Shown: positions 30,137 to 42,931, numbered from the stretch's first letter. The stretch is 61,512 bases of DNA from Chara braunii (GCA_003427395.1 BFEA01000009.1:1515994-1577505), one strand, 5' to 3'. The notes: a model not told the origin generated them from the letters alone. A program made the numbers and translations.

Positions 30137-30768
30137 TGTGACAAACGAATTTCTGTTCCGCACGATTTTCTGCACGACGACAATGAGGGGTTCTAAGATG
30201 GGAAGGTTGGGCCAACTACGGGAGATCGCTTCTTCGTCTTTTCTCTTTCGTCGCTTCTTTTCGAATGGCTAGGTTCAGGGCCGGACAAGTCCTGAGATGG
30301 TCGATTGAGTGGCTGTCGCGCCGACAAAGGCGCGAATAGTAATGTTTGACGACGCTTCTTTCTTGTTCTATTGTCAGGTTTTAGGCGTGGAGGTCGCGCG
30401 AGAATTTTGTTTTGTTCTTTTTTAATTTTCTTTTTGAATTTTGTCGAGCCTTGACGGCTCTCGAAACTTCGGACTTTCCTTCCGCAATTCGTGCTTTTTG
30501 CATTTTCACATTAGGTAGGACCTTAGGAATTTTGAAATTTAGGATTTCCTTTTGCCGCACAACGCCTTTTGCTTGCGCGCTTCTTTTTGCGACTGCTCTG
30601 ATTAGTCGGAGCCCTTAATCTTGCAAGTAATTGTAATTTTCGGCGGGCGCCATTGTAACTGTATCTTTCTTCTTGAGCTTCGTCTTTCCTGCTCTCTCTT
30701 TCCCTTTTGCTATGCCTAGTTAGCCCGCGGCCTGCATGCTCGGATCGATGCGTGGAGAGTGGCTACGT
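30137..30768 (+). repeat. E3 5' LTR, left part
   Basis: It starts TGTGACAAACGAATT, against TGTGATGAACGAATT at 59655, and the sequences upstream of the two starts are unrelated, as expected at an LTR boundary. Similarity to the 3' LTR holds to about 30310; 30311-30768 has no counterpart in the 3' LTR, which appears internally deleted. It ends with ACGT at the insertion point of the giant-LTR element. Confidence 0.75.
30765..30768. repeat. Target-site duplication, left
   Basis: ACGT directly before the 5' LTR, repeated at 49381-49384. Gypsy elements usually make 5 bp; the fifth base does not match (T against A). Four bases alone are weak, but they coincide with independently defined LTR ends. 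Confidence 0.6.
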
Positions 30769-31649
30769 TGTCGGCGCGAATACCCTTACAAGGGTATCCG
30801 CCGTGGCTATTGCAAGTGACAGAAAATAGATTTGGTTTGAAATTTGAGTACACTACGTGACTCGCGGTTGTATTTTGTTCACACTGTCTAAATGATTGAC
30901 TAAGAGTAAAAAGTGGGTGAGCGCGCAGTTTTGAGGCCCTCGTGATGATTTTTATTTGATGTTATATAGTCGGCGTTTCCGCCGGCAAAATTTTGATTTT
31001 GATTAAAAACTGGGAATGGTTTTTGTTATATTGAAGTGACCATGGTACATCTGCGTTCATACGGCATGCGTCATCGGAAGTGGTATTGCCTCGGGCAGTA
31101 CTTGGGGTGTGCGAAAAAAAGTAGAACGCAAGCGGTGACCTCCGCGAGGGAGATGCGAGAGGTTGGCAGTCGTGACCCCCTATGAGCAGCGGGCGTTATA
31201 GGTCGGTAGTCGTGAGTTTGGTGAAGGAATGGACTTGGGGTATTTTGGTAGGCCCGCGCGCCGTGTGGCAACAATTTATATTGAATTGTGCAATGGTCCA
31301 TTTCAGCCTTGGGTACTAGCACTATTGGTAACAGCATTGGACTTTCAAAGCGACGGTACAGGGATGGAGGGCGGCGACCGGCGGTGATGGAACATCGGAC
31401 CGGCTGAAGATGCCGAGGGGTTGAGGGCCCGGCGGGGCCATCCCCCTTGGTTTTGTTGTTGGCCCATCCGTAGGCCCTGTCGGTGGAACTGAGAGTGGTA
31501 CTGGTGGTCGCCCTTCCCCAAAAGCACCGGTTCCCGATGTTCGTATTTTTATTTTTACTTTTATTCTGATTTTTCTTTAGTTATTTTTAGTTGCCGATCC
31601 CATTTCTGGGATGCAGCGACAGTGTTGGTATCAGGGTTGTGTGCGGGGA

Positions 31650-31716
31650 CCAGCAGGCGTAGCTGAATTGATACATCTATGAACTCTTGAAACACGGACC
31701 GAGGAGTTCAATGTGC
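31650..31716 (+). repeat. tRNA-like segment in LTR copy B
   Basis: TAGCTGAATTGATAC at 31660-31674 resembles a pol III A box and GAGTTCAATGTGC at 31704-31716 a degenerate B box. The same segment is at 43823-43889 in copy C and a related one is at 32439-32505. It is probably a tRNA-derived SINE head or a decayed tRNA gene; the B box is weak. Confidence 0.4.
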
Positions 31717-32375
31717 ATGCGAGCCGGTGGGTCATTAGCCCACGAGGGGGAGGAAGAAAACTGAGTGGTCGGACCCTCAGCGCATGCACCCTCCGTCGCC
31801 CACGACTTGCTATGAAAGGTTTGAGTGTGAGCATGCCCGGTTGGGGCCCGCAGATGGTGAACCGTGCTTAGGTTTGACGGGAAGGGGGACTGGGGCAGTG
31901 GCCGCTGCAGCAACACTGACTGTGCGCAGCCGTTCACATGGAATCGTGCAACGTTTGCGGGACCCGCGCCCTTATACTCTTCACGACAGTCGAGCATAGG
32001 CCGCACACCCGGCATCGTGGGGCCTGCAAAGTAGTAATCCGCCATTGCTGCAGGCGCGCAGGGCCCTGACTCATCTGAAAAGGGTACAGCAGTGTGACCC
32101 GAACCATGCCCAAGACCTCAAACTGGCCTGTCCCAAATCTGCATATTTTTGCAGATTTGCATATTTTTTGGAGATTTTGGGTTGCAGTGTGACCATGCCC
32201 GGTTCGGATCCGAAGGAAGGAGAAAATTGTGCTTGGGCACAGCGGAAAAGGGCGGTGGCTACAGCAGCATTGACTGTGTCCAGCTGCCCAATTGGAACCC
32301 CTTTCCCTTTCTGTTGTTTTATATTATTATTATTAGTAGTAGTAGTATTAGTATTATTATTATTATTATTATTTT

Positions 32376-35011
32376 ACCCTTTGGTTCCAGTTGGGACACG
32401 GCCCAGGCACTGGTTCCGGGACTGGCAAAAGTACCCAAGAGCCTAGCTCAGTGGATACACCCATGAGCTGTTGAAATACAAACCTGAGTTCGAGCTCCAC
32501 TTGAAGCAGGGGAGTAGAATGCTGCAATTCGGAAGCTGCATAGGCCTGGGCAGGTCAATGATGATATCCTCGGGCCTGTGCCCGCGGCCTGTCCTTCGGG
32601 ACATCTGTTAAAGTTGGAATGATGCAGAAAAGATCGGCATGCCCCACTATGTGGGAGGTGCCTGAGCAAGGAGAGGCCAGGGGCGCTGTGGTGGGGCACG
32701 CAGTAATACTAGCGTGCAGATTATCCATCGGACTTGGGTATAAAGACGAAAGACTGAGCGAACCGCCTAGCGGCTTGTCTTCTCCGAAGCTTCGCTCAGG
32801 ATAGCAGGAGCCATAGGACAGGACTGGGCTGCCGTGGTGCGCTGTCAAGAACGAACAATGGTGGAATCGAGGAAGGAGGAGCATGGCGGAGTGGAGAAAG
32901 GCAGATCTCGCCCGTTCCTTGATGAAAACGGGCGAGTGAAGACTCAAATCCGAGGGTTTGGGCTATGGCGAGCCCAGATATGATGTTAGTTTTAGTAGAA
33001 AATTAGTAAGATATGAGTTGGAAGAAAAAAGGTGTGCGCAGGAGTGTCGGAAACATGGATATGGTGCAGCAGAAAACGAACAAATCGCCCGTTCCTCAGT
33101 GGAATCAGGCGATCTATTATTCAAACTGGGGGTTTTGGCATGCTCTGGGTGGAATGGCCGAGTCAAATTCTTCAATCGGGCAGCAGATTGGCTGGTGTGA
33201 TCACCAGGGGCTGCGCTTTTCCTTGTTTTTACAAAAACAAGCAGCAATGAATCTTCCCAAGTCTAGGGGAAGATTCATTCTCACATATAGCAGGTGAGGT
33301 AAATCTGGAACTTGCCACCTGTGTGGTGCTTAGTGGGTAGAATTTCTGGCGCTGAGCCTCATAGTGGCCATCTTCACTTCCGCAGGGTGGTCCCTCCAGG
33401 TGGCCGCAGTCTGCATGCCCGTCTTCAAGTAAATCAGGTCGAGGCATCGTTGCATCATGATGATCTTCGAGTTCAGAGAATGCTGCAGCTGGCCGTGTCT
33501 TGGCGGAAGGGAGCAGGGCGGCCAGCAGCGGTGCAAATCTCCACGTTCTAGTGGAAGATTCTTTCCGATTTTGCTCATCCTATCAATAAATGTAGTTTGC
33601 TACAACCATGGTCAAGCCTCTTTTGAAAAAATGTGCATCATCGCGAGAGCGGCCGGCATTGAGACCTCCGTGTTTTTCTCTGCTGTTTGAATATGGCCAC
33701 TTCTGCGGTCAGAATAAGGGTGGCGGAGGTATGGGTGATCAGAGGAAAGGAGGGGGACGACTAACTGGGGGACGAGGGCTCGAGAGTACTTACCTGCAGC
33801 GAGTCAAGAACGGTGAGCGCGTGAGCTAGCACGATGCGAAGAGAGAGAGGCAGCGATTAAGCAGTTTTTGCTACTTACCTAGTTGGGATCGTGGCCGTGT
33901 CCTTGCACGTGCAATCGGTATGTGCCTAGATCTGGACGTGATCTCGGTGGAGATGCATGAGAGAGAAGGGATAAGCGGGCAAAAGAGATGAATCTCTTCA
34001 TACTTTGTAGGAGGTCCATTCTCATTTTGCCCATGTAAGGAGAGGTATTGCTCGTGATAATTGCACTGTTATTCGTGGATTTATGGTAGTAGTCGTCATC
34101 ATCCGTGTAATCTTGGTGGTAGTTGCGGCCGTGAACTTCATTTATGTCTTCATCTTGATAATTGTTTTCTCCCTGGCGACTACGCTGATCGTCGTGCTCA
34201 ATGCTATGTCGCTACTATAAAAAAATAAAATAAAATTGAAAGAACTTGGTCAGGACTTCGGACCAGGTGCATTGAAAGGGGCTGGCGGGCGGGTACACTT
34301 AGCAGGTGAGCTCGAGAAGGCAAGGGAGAGTAGGAGTATAGAAAAGGAGGGGGTGAGCGGATCAAATCAGGGCAATGGACGCTGCATATGGGTAAGGATG
34401 AACAATGATTGGTGGTATATTTTCCCATGTTCTAGTGGAATATTCATCTCAGTCCTGATCCTGGTCCTTCACATCGAAGCCGTAATCTGCTCCGTGAGTT
34501 GCTTGTCATAGAGATACTGGTGGTTACACTGCTGGTCAGCGACGATTTTCATTATGTCGTGTTCGAAGTTTTCATCCTGGCGGGTAAAATTTTGTACCCG
34601 ATCAGATAGACGACCGGGTGCATTTGTGCACAGTGGAAATGCATGGCATAAAATGGAAGCAGAAGGGGGGGAAACTTATCAGGGTCGCTCGTGGCGGCTT
34701 TTTGTTTCGGTATTGTTGCTGAAGAGATTACTACCAGTCGGGTTGTTGTCCGTACTGGTGAGATTGCAGGTAGTTGGGTTGCTGATTGTTTCAGTCCGTA
34801 AGCTTGCTCTTTTCGCTTAGGAGACGGATGCTGCGGATGTTTGAGTGTTGCTGCTGGTTTTGAAGACCGGATGTTGCAGGAAAGATGCCATTGCAACCAG
34901 GCGGGCTTTTCTTTTGGCTGATGCTGTTGAAACCGACTATGTGACTATGTTTTCGGGTATTACTTCTTGGCAACTTTGTCTAGTGCTATTATTATGTGAT
35001 TCTATATTGTT
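32376..35011 (+). repeat. Segment present only in LTR copy B (2.64 kb)
   Basis: Copy C passes directly from an ATT microsatellite to the sequence after 35011. TACCCTTT occurs at both edges here (32375-32382 and 35011-35018) and once in copy C (from 44638). Either an insertion made an 8-9 bp duplication, or copy C lost the segment by recombination between the short repeats. No terminal inverted repeats are visible. It contains the SINE-like segment at 32439 and no convincing gene. Confidence 0.75.
32439..32505 (+). repeat. tRNA-derived SINE-like segment
   Basis: TAGCTCAGTGGATAC at 32444-32458 is a good pol III A box and GAGTTCGAGCTCC at 32486-32498 a good B box, 27 bp apart. GCTC and GAGC around the A box can form the D stem. 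A normal anticodon arm and acceptor stem are not evident, so it is a tRNA-derived element rather than a working tRNA gene. Confidence 0.5.
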
Positions 35012-36225
35012 ACCCTTTTCACTCGTGGGTTTCAAGCAGCTGCAAGATTGGTGGTCTCCATGCGATTAAGACTATGGCTACGGTCGGAAGGCGTTGACAT
35101 TATGGCCATTGCTACCACTAAATTTCACGAAGCTGCTGAGGTCATTACCCATGCAGTACTTTTGAGCTTAGCTACTGTGCGTTTAGATTATGCTGTCACC
35201 ACGACTTTTAGTGATACTGCGGACGCTGTCACTGTTACAATTGGCCATCGCCATTGACGTCGTTAATTAGATTGCACCAACACATCACCGCTGTTGAGCA
35301 TTGTTATTCTTAGCAGCGACAACTTCGATTCTAAGGTGGTGACGGTGGGTTGGAGATTGTTGCTATTTTTGTTAAAAAGTTGCTTACAACTGCGTATGAT
35401 TGCTATGTGGGCAGCATGCTGCTAAGGCTGGTTGTGATTGACACTTATTCTCGAATAGAGCACAGGGCTATGCTCTACTTGAACACGACCTTTCTAGGCT
35501 GCGGAGCAGCATTTTAGACAGAGGTAGAGGAGCAAAGAATTGAGGGAATGCCTCAACTGTTGCTGTTGTTGGACGCTGGCTGGGGGGGATTGAGAAGGTG
35601 TAGTGTAAGGGGAGTGGTTGAACTGCAAGGAGGGGTGGTGCTGCGAATTTGGGAGGTCGCCAGGGGGTTGATGTCGACAGTATGACTGAAGCTTGACCAA
35701 GTTGTTGTTACTTGGCCATCATTGTGGTGCCCTCAGGCGCTAGAAGATAACAAGACCCTCTTCTGAAAGTTGAGTTAGTCCCCCTCCTGTACCTCGAGCG
35801 TCTGAAACCTCTCATTCTGCCCTTCTTATTCTAAGTCTGGTCTATTGGTTCTGAGAGGAAGACGGCAGGCGGGATTAAAACCCGTAGGTCCGCAGCAAGA
35901 CCTTGTGGAGGGTCAACCCACCGATTGCAGGAGCTCTGCCGGAACCCAGGCGGGGTTCTAGAGGCAGGGAACTTCAGGCATAAGTTTCGTCTAACGCGAG
36001 TGATCATTTCCCCTAACTGTTATCCCTTTGGGTATCTAAATATAATTATGACAGATTATTATTTTCTTGTTTTGTTATGTATGTCAGGACATGCTTTGTG
36101 GAAGGTTAAATGAACAGATATATATATGAGAGTTCAGATAAACCTTGAATGAATTCAGACAAAGGAATTGGGGGGAAGGCGGACTGAAGGTGTTTTTGCA
36201 TGTGTTTGACCGGGTCAACCCAAGG

Positions 36226-37447
36226 CTGAGCTCCTCTAAGTTGATGTGGGCTCAGTGCTATGTTTATTTATGTTTGCTGGGTTGTCTGAATGAACTTTCT
36301 AGGACTGGGCCTATCCTAAGTTGGACGGATCAGTCAATGTTTCTTTTGGGGGTTTCTGAACAGGAGGATTGACACCCTAAGTTGGGAGGACTCAGAATCC
36401 TGATGTTTCTTTTGGGTTGCTGAAAACAGAGCTGGGGATATTCTAAGTTGCGTAGACCCAGTTTTGTGTGTGTTTTCTTTTTAGGGGGACAAACGCATAA
36501 GACTAAGCGTACCCCTAAGTTGGGGCGGTTTGGCCATAAACCATGAACTTAATGGTCAACCAAAGTATATAATTTGATACATATATTATATGAACTTATA
36601 TTATCTGGCAGACCAGGCACCCTAAGTTGGGAAAGCTAGTCAGTAAGTTAGGTAGAACAAAAAGAGAAGAGAAGCAAGTGAAGATTATAGTGAAGGTAAC
36701 CCGGGCAGGCTGAGCGTACCCTTAAGTTAGAGCGGTTCAGTCTTATGCTCGTGATAATACAAAGGAGCAGAGAACTGGTATAAATCTTCTTTTATTTTCT
36801 CTTTTAAACACACGGCAGGATTGGGTGTCTCACTCAGTTGGGTAGGTCTGATTATCTGTCTAACAAGGTAAAAAAATATAAAGTTTGTGCAAGTATATCA
36901 ATGCTTGTTCTCTTATATTACCCTTGCAGAGACTAAGCGTACCCTTCAGTTAGGGCGGCTTAGTCATACGTCGTTTGTGATTGTTCGGGCAAATCACGTG
37001 TACCCTTAAGTCAGGGCGGCCCAGTCATATTGTCTTATGTACCTAAAAATTATTTATCTAGCTAGGCATACCCTTAAGTTAGGGCGGCATAGTGATATGT
37101 TCTTGTCGTTGATGTGATGTAGGTCCAACCTTTTATCGTTCGTACTTGTTTTAGGCAGGTTAGGCACACCCCTAAGTTGGGGCAGCCTAATCCTATGCCC
37201 TACGTGACTTTGTCTAAAACTCACTAGACATACCCTTAAGTTAGGGTAGTCTAGTTTTATGCTTCATGTCGTCAGTTAAGCAGAAGTCAGACGTACCCTT
37301 AAGTTAGGGCGGTATGGTTATATGTTTTATGACTAGAGTCGATGTGGTGTTGGACATAACCTTAAGTTAGGGCAGTCAAGTTGTGCGTACTTTGCTTCAT
37401 TACTTAGGCAGGTTTGACATACACTTAAGTTAAGGATTTGTCTGATC
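36226..37447 (+). repeat. Hairpin array B (TAAGTT hexaloop family)
   Basis: About 16 units in the same order as arrays A and C, though individual units are lost or gained. Examples: 36226-36231 pairs with 36250-36255; 36303-36307 with 36331-36335; 36365-36370 with 36396-36401. One unit near 36505 uses CCCC/GGGG where its counterpart in array A uses CCCT/AGGG. Confidence 0.85.
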
Positions 37448-39655
37448 GTATGTTATAGGCAAGGGGGTCTACTAAAGGAAAAGAACTGAGAGATGTAACG
37501 AACTACTTGGGTCAAACTCATGTGGGATTGTGAGAGATGTTTGTTTATGCATGTTTGTGGTCTCTCACTTTGGGGCGTCTCTTTCGATAGGTTAGCTGCT
37601 TTAGATGTTCGCCGAGTGCCAGAGCTATAGGTAGCTGAGATGGATGATGGGAGAGAGAGTTCGGGATAAAGAAAGGACTGACCCTACTTGAAGTAAGAGT
37701 TGAAGATAGCCCCCGATACCATCTTCTAAAAGGGAATCGTGTCATTTATCTTCAGTTCTAATTATCAAGCAAGTGTTAGAAGTTAGTCCAAAGTATAACT
37801 TTGCTTTGTTTTTTCTGTTTTCGGCTTTGTATAAATCTTGGCAGCCTCCAGCTCCTACGGGAAGCACTACCGAAATTTCTACAAATATGAAAGAGTAAGA
37901 TATTTTTGGACTCGTAGAAATTATGGAAAGACACTTTTGCTATGGGAAGCGCTGCCAAAATTTTGTAGAATTTGGAGAGTTAGATTATTTTCAACTATGA
38001 GAAATCTGGCAATCCATCCTGTTTCGGGGATGTGTAACCGAAATTTCTTATATTTTTAGATAAACATCAAAGATTAGTTAGGAACGTAGGATTATTTCTT
38101 GATCACTCAAGCATGGCTTGGGAACTGGTCTGTGTTGCATTGGAGGTCACCTTTATTCAGATTGATTCAAGGCTTGACTAACTTCAGGTTGATCCTACGA
38201 GGATCATCTTCGGTTATCTTTTGATAACATGTCGGTTTGCGGCTCAACTCTGATTCATTATCGCTACTCAACCTAAAGGCCTTAGCCCCTGTGGATTGAA
38301 ATCTTTCTTTTAGGTTTTTACCCGGACTTTATTGAATGGTCATTTAAAAAGGGACTGAGTGTTTTATATTGAGAGGTTGGACAAAGGTTGGGGTTTGTAT
38401 GGTTAAGGAAAAGGGGTGTGAGTCCAGAGACTGGTTGAAGTTGACCCCGTGTAGTGTGTGCTCTGTTGATGTGGATCTTTGATGTGATTGCAGGTATGTT
38501 CTGTTAATTGAATTCCAGACTTGGGTTTGTGTATAATTATATACATATAGTTTTGAAGGACGCCACACCGTGATTCTGAGAGTGATCGTCTCCCTTCTCA
38601 TAATTTTTGTATCATGTTTTTTTTTTTTGTGCCCGCACGACCCATTGAGGCCGTGCATAGTGAGTAAATAAGTTCTGCATTGAGAGAAAAGTGAAATCCC
38701 CTTTTAGCTTTTGCTTTTTAGAATTAGTATGGTTGGACGTTGTAGTCTGTGGCAGTCGTCAAAGTCAAAACTCCTTGATTTCTGCACATGCCTCCGCTGA
38801 TGGAGCGTGGTGCGAGAGCCAAGAGCTTGGCCACCACAACAACCTTGAAGTTGTCTACTCAACCCCTCTCCACAGGATGCAGGAGAGGGTGTGGTCTTCA
38901 ACCGCACTCGGCGGTTGTCTAGCGTTGAGAAATTAACCCCTCAAGGCGTGTATCAGCCGACACTTGAGCGTCGAACGTGACCCCCGAGACTATCGAGAAT
39001 CACGCGATTACGAGTACTACATAGTACCCCATCAGTGTGAATGCTCGCATATACACGCATGGCTGGTGAATATGAGAAGGTCATGTGTCTGCCCAACGTT
39101 TTATACTAAGTTCAGCGCGCGATGTCTAACTGACTCTCGCTTCGGAAAGTTATGGGTTGGATACTGAAGGGACTATGAGTGTTGTTGTGTTGTTGTGTTG
39201 TTGCGTCGTGCGTTTGTGGATGTGAGTGTTGTGGTGTAACGCGTGGTGTGTGTGAGGCGTCCTAGTCGACCGGCGTCGAGTCGCGTTTGGGACCTCAGCC
39301 TCCCAGTGCGTCGATTCGCGTGCGGGTTTGATTTTTGGTCGTTCGACTGTGCGTACCCCCTATGCTACAGCGAACGAGAAACGCCCTCGGTTGGGCCACC
39401 TCTGCATTTGCATACGAAAAGCCTTTGCATGTGGTTCAGTAGCCGGGCGGGGATACGCCCACCTAAGGGATGGTGACAGCTCCCACAGGTGGAGGTAAGC
39501 AGTGCCTTGCATGACCCTGTCCTGTCGTAGGGGCTCGCGAGAGGTACGGCTGACGCACTCGGCCGGAGCGGCAAACGCTCTCCACGACAAGTCCTGCAAA
39601 ATCCTACGTAACGCGGTCGGGAGGGTCCCCGTGCGGGACCAATGCGTTCGATAGG

Positions 39656-39673
39656 TGGCGCCGTTGTTGGGGA
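39656..39673 (+). promoter_or_regulatory. Primer-binding site of the giant-LTR element
   Basis: TGGCGCCGTTGTTGGGGA begins 2 bp after the 5' LTR. It is the TGGCGCC-type PBS also used by E1 and unlike the TGGTATC type of E2 and E3. Confidence 0.8.
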
Positions 39674-42600
39674 TCTCGGCTGCCTACCGGGGTCCTTAGT
39701 GAACGAACCCAAGTTAAGTACAGGCTGATGATCCAGGCAAAATGACAAATTTTGTTAATGACATTAGGTAAGTGAACTATGAGTAATATGTTGATGGTTC
39801 TAATGGGATTACACTATTGAAAGGCGGTGCGAGGTAGAGACGCTTGTGTATCTTGACCCTTAGTAGTGACAACTTCAGTTATAAGTTTGTGGATTAAGGT
39901 ACCGTAGAGTAATACGGACGATGCTATGCGTACCTAATGTCATAGATGGATCGTCATTCGTATTTGATGCGACTCTGCATATTCGGTTACCCAATTAAGG
40001 ATCTTTGATACTTTAACATAGTCAATGAACTGCCTAAGTTGTCATGGCCGTATTACAGTACGCTAGCGATAGAAAATAGCTTGAAAAGAGGTATTTTCTT
40101 CTTACCTAAGGACCCTCGTGAGAAAAAGTCATAAAACATTCTATCTATTTAAGCATTTGAGTTTATCATTTTGAGATTATACCTTTCAGTCTATCTATGA
40201 AATTCATCCATCTGCATCAAAATTTTCTTTTAAGTAAGCACACTTAAATATCGATTCATATAAGACTATATGCATGATGGTATTTATCGGAGTCTTATTC
40301 ATCTCTGACTAGCTACATGAGTTATCTGTCTTATTTTATTCTACCTATGTATAACCCTTTTAGATATGTTTTATCTATATCTATTTTGTTTTTGAATCTG
40401 TATGCATGGGTTGATCTTTTCAGAGGGGTTAGATACGTCACACAGAATCCACGTCTGATGCGGATTCGGAGGTGAATGGAGTGATCAGCTCCTTGGGAAA
40501 GTAAATTTCGCGAGAAAATGGTCAATGTGTAAAGTCTACCTTAAAGAAAGTTGCAACCCTATGTTATTGTTCCTTGAGGGATGGTTTTGAAGAAGTTATT
40601 ATATTGTTTTGTAGGTAGTAGTGAGACCCGCGCCGGAACTATGTTTCTGGTCCATAGTGGGGTGTTGTCATTTAATCCTTTGTGGTAAAATGAGTATATT
40701 ACTACTAAATAGGAGGAAAGTGTTTGAATCGTGTCAGATCATGGCCTATGAGGGAAGAAACTACTACATGCCGCAGAGAGGTAGGGGGTGAATCCCCAAC
40801 TATTTTTGTGTTAAGTACGTTTACCTACATGCGAAGGGACAGATCATCCCGGAGTATTTTTGTGAGGCTTGATCCTTGAGCGGGGCTCAGGAATAAGATG
40901 TTATCCCTTTGAGAAAGGATTACACTGCCCCTCGACACAATATATTTTTGTCAAAGCTTCGGGAATTATAATATAATATTTTTATTATTGTTGCATTTGA
41001 AAACCTTCATGGTTGGAAAATTTAACTTGATCATGGTATCATTTATTTATTCATGATTATTTTTTCTCCATTACGATACATAGCATTACAATATATATAT
41101 AATATTATATATATATTTACCGGGCAGTTCTATTTGACGATATATATATATATTATTATTATTATTACTATTATTATTGCATGATCAGGATCATTAGAAG
41201 AGATATATTTTAAAGAGCGAATGAAAGTTTAGCAATAAGGTCCGGTAAGGAACCTATAAGACGGACTCACAATAAGGCAGGGATTATCCTGCTCATCCTT
41301 GAGTAGAGGGTGCTCAACTTTGCGTACGTGTGTGGCTTTGGGGCTATTTTGGTTCCTTTTGAGTTGAGATATCCTAACTCTATACATAATAAAGACTTGA
41401 GACTACCTCTTTGTCTAACGATCACTATCACTCTCACATGTGTGGGTTTATCCTAATGTATGATGATTGTTTTTATGTGAGAGATGTGCAATATGCATCT
41501 CGTACGTTTGTGAATGTGAAATGTGTAAATTGTCTACTCTTTGGTATACTCGCACAATCTGCCTACAGCCAGGCAATAGGCTCGAGTATGAGTAAGGGGA
41601 GCGCAGTTTGTTTTGTGAAAATGTGTAAGAACCCTAAGAGATTTATGAGTCTTCTGAGACTGAAATGTTTGTCCATGCCGAATGTTAATTGTTGAGCTGA
41701 GATGAGGACCCACAAGTTGGTCTCTCTGTAATGGGTGTTTTATTGTTGACTTCCCTCCATGTGGGAGGTAATTGTGAGATTTTATGAGTGACTCTCCAGT
41801 GGAAGGCGGATAAATGATTTGAAATGGCATGGACAGCGGTTTGAATGATAAAGTCTGACGAGGAAAAACCAAAAATCTCGTGAGAATTATGGATTGAGAC
41901 TTCTGGAAGACATTTTGAGAGATGTCCTTGAAGACGTGTGACCTTACCTACTCTGATCAAAGTAAGGGAGACACGACCTTGTGGAATTACTGAGAGATTT
42001 GTGGGAATGGTTGAGAAAGACACTATCCCTCCACGTAGTCCCGTGGGCAGTCGGTATGCGATCTTTTGATGTTCTAAAGACTTTTTGAAAGAAAGTGTCA
42101 GACCACAATGGAGTCAGTCTAAGGGACATATTTTGTGAGGCCAAGCTAAGGGGCTATACTTAACATCGTTGAAACTGTAGAACCTAACTCCCAGCAAGGG
42201 TCACTGACCGGCGCAACCTGGCAGCGGGACCACGACTCACCAAAGGATACGGCTTGAGGGGTGTGGTCGCCTCAGAGGGTCTTATTCCCGCGGGATGTCG
42301 GAGGGATAAGAGTCGAGTCTGTCGTGTTTTTCTTGAGTCATAATAAAGTGTTTATCAAGAAATTTACTTATCGTTGCGCAACCAACGAGGGCACTGCCGC
42401 TAATATAACAACGCGGTGGGCCGTAGATCTAACTCGATTAACCAGACTATGGTGGGTCAAGATGGAGACCTGACTCTACTGTACTAGACTGCAGGAGAGA
42501 TCTGTGATAAAAGTTATATATATTTTTGTGAATATTTTGTGACAAAGACGAGAGCCTTATAAAGATCTCGGTTAGGGCCCGCGTCCTAAGTTATGACTCT

Positions 42601-42931
42601 GCATGCAGGACGATGACTAAACAGGACACCCAACGATGAGCCAACTGATGTCTAGGACAAAGGGAGAGGATTATCAATAACTACTTGGAACAAGCTTAAC
42701 ACTGTAGTACAGATCAAGTATCCAGTGTCCAAGGCCTGGTCACAGGAGACCCAGGTTGAAGCCCTGACAGTGGTTAGTTGTGACCGAGGGTCATTTGATA
42801 AGATCCTTAAACGGAGTTAAGTTGGTCAATCGGATTGGATCTTTTCTCGTCAGCATTTGGAGTTATGAATGTCTTGATAGGTTTTGATTATTCGAAGCAA
42901 CGAGGATGTCGCTTAATAAGGTCCGGTAAAT
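39674..42931 (+). other. Internal domain of the giant-LTR element, non-coding
   Basis: No ORF exceeds about 112 codons and none has retroelement motifs. AT-rich with TA and ATT runs at 41090-41180. AATAAGGTCCGGTAA occurs at 41234-41248 and again at 42915-42929, the second copy ending just before the 3' LTR. No classical polypurine tract precedes that LTR. Confidence 0.7.

Larger units (their letters stand above)
30769..39653 (+). repeat. Giant LTR, copy B (5' LTR)
   Basis: Aligns with copy C along its whole length apart from indels. The largest is a 2.64-kb segment present only here (32376-35011). Landmarks: TGTCGG start, GAATACCC block, tRNA-like segment (31650-31716), ATT microsatellite, hairpin array (36226-37447), GAAGCGCTGCC units and a terminal block with a GT-rich stretch (39180-39200). 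In about 270 bp compared by eye (38750-39020 against 48474-48744) I count roughly 22 differences, nearly all transitions. Confidence 0.85.

Noticed and set aside
30769-39653. Host genes inside the giant LTRs
   Set aside because: Apart from short frames, no ORF has domain motifs, and frames are not kept between copies B and C.
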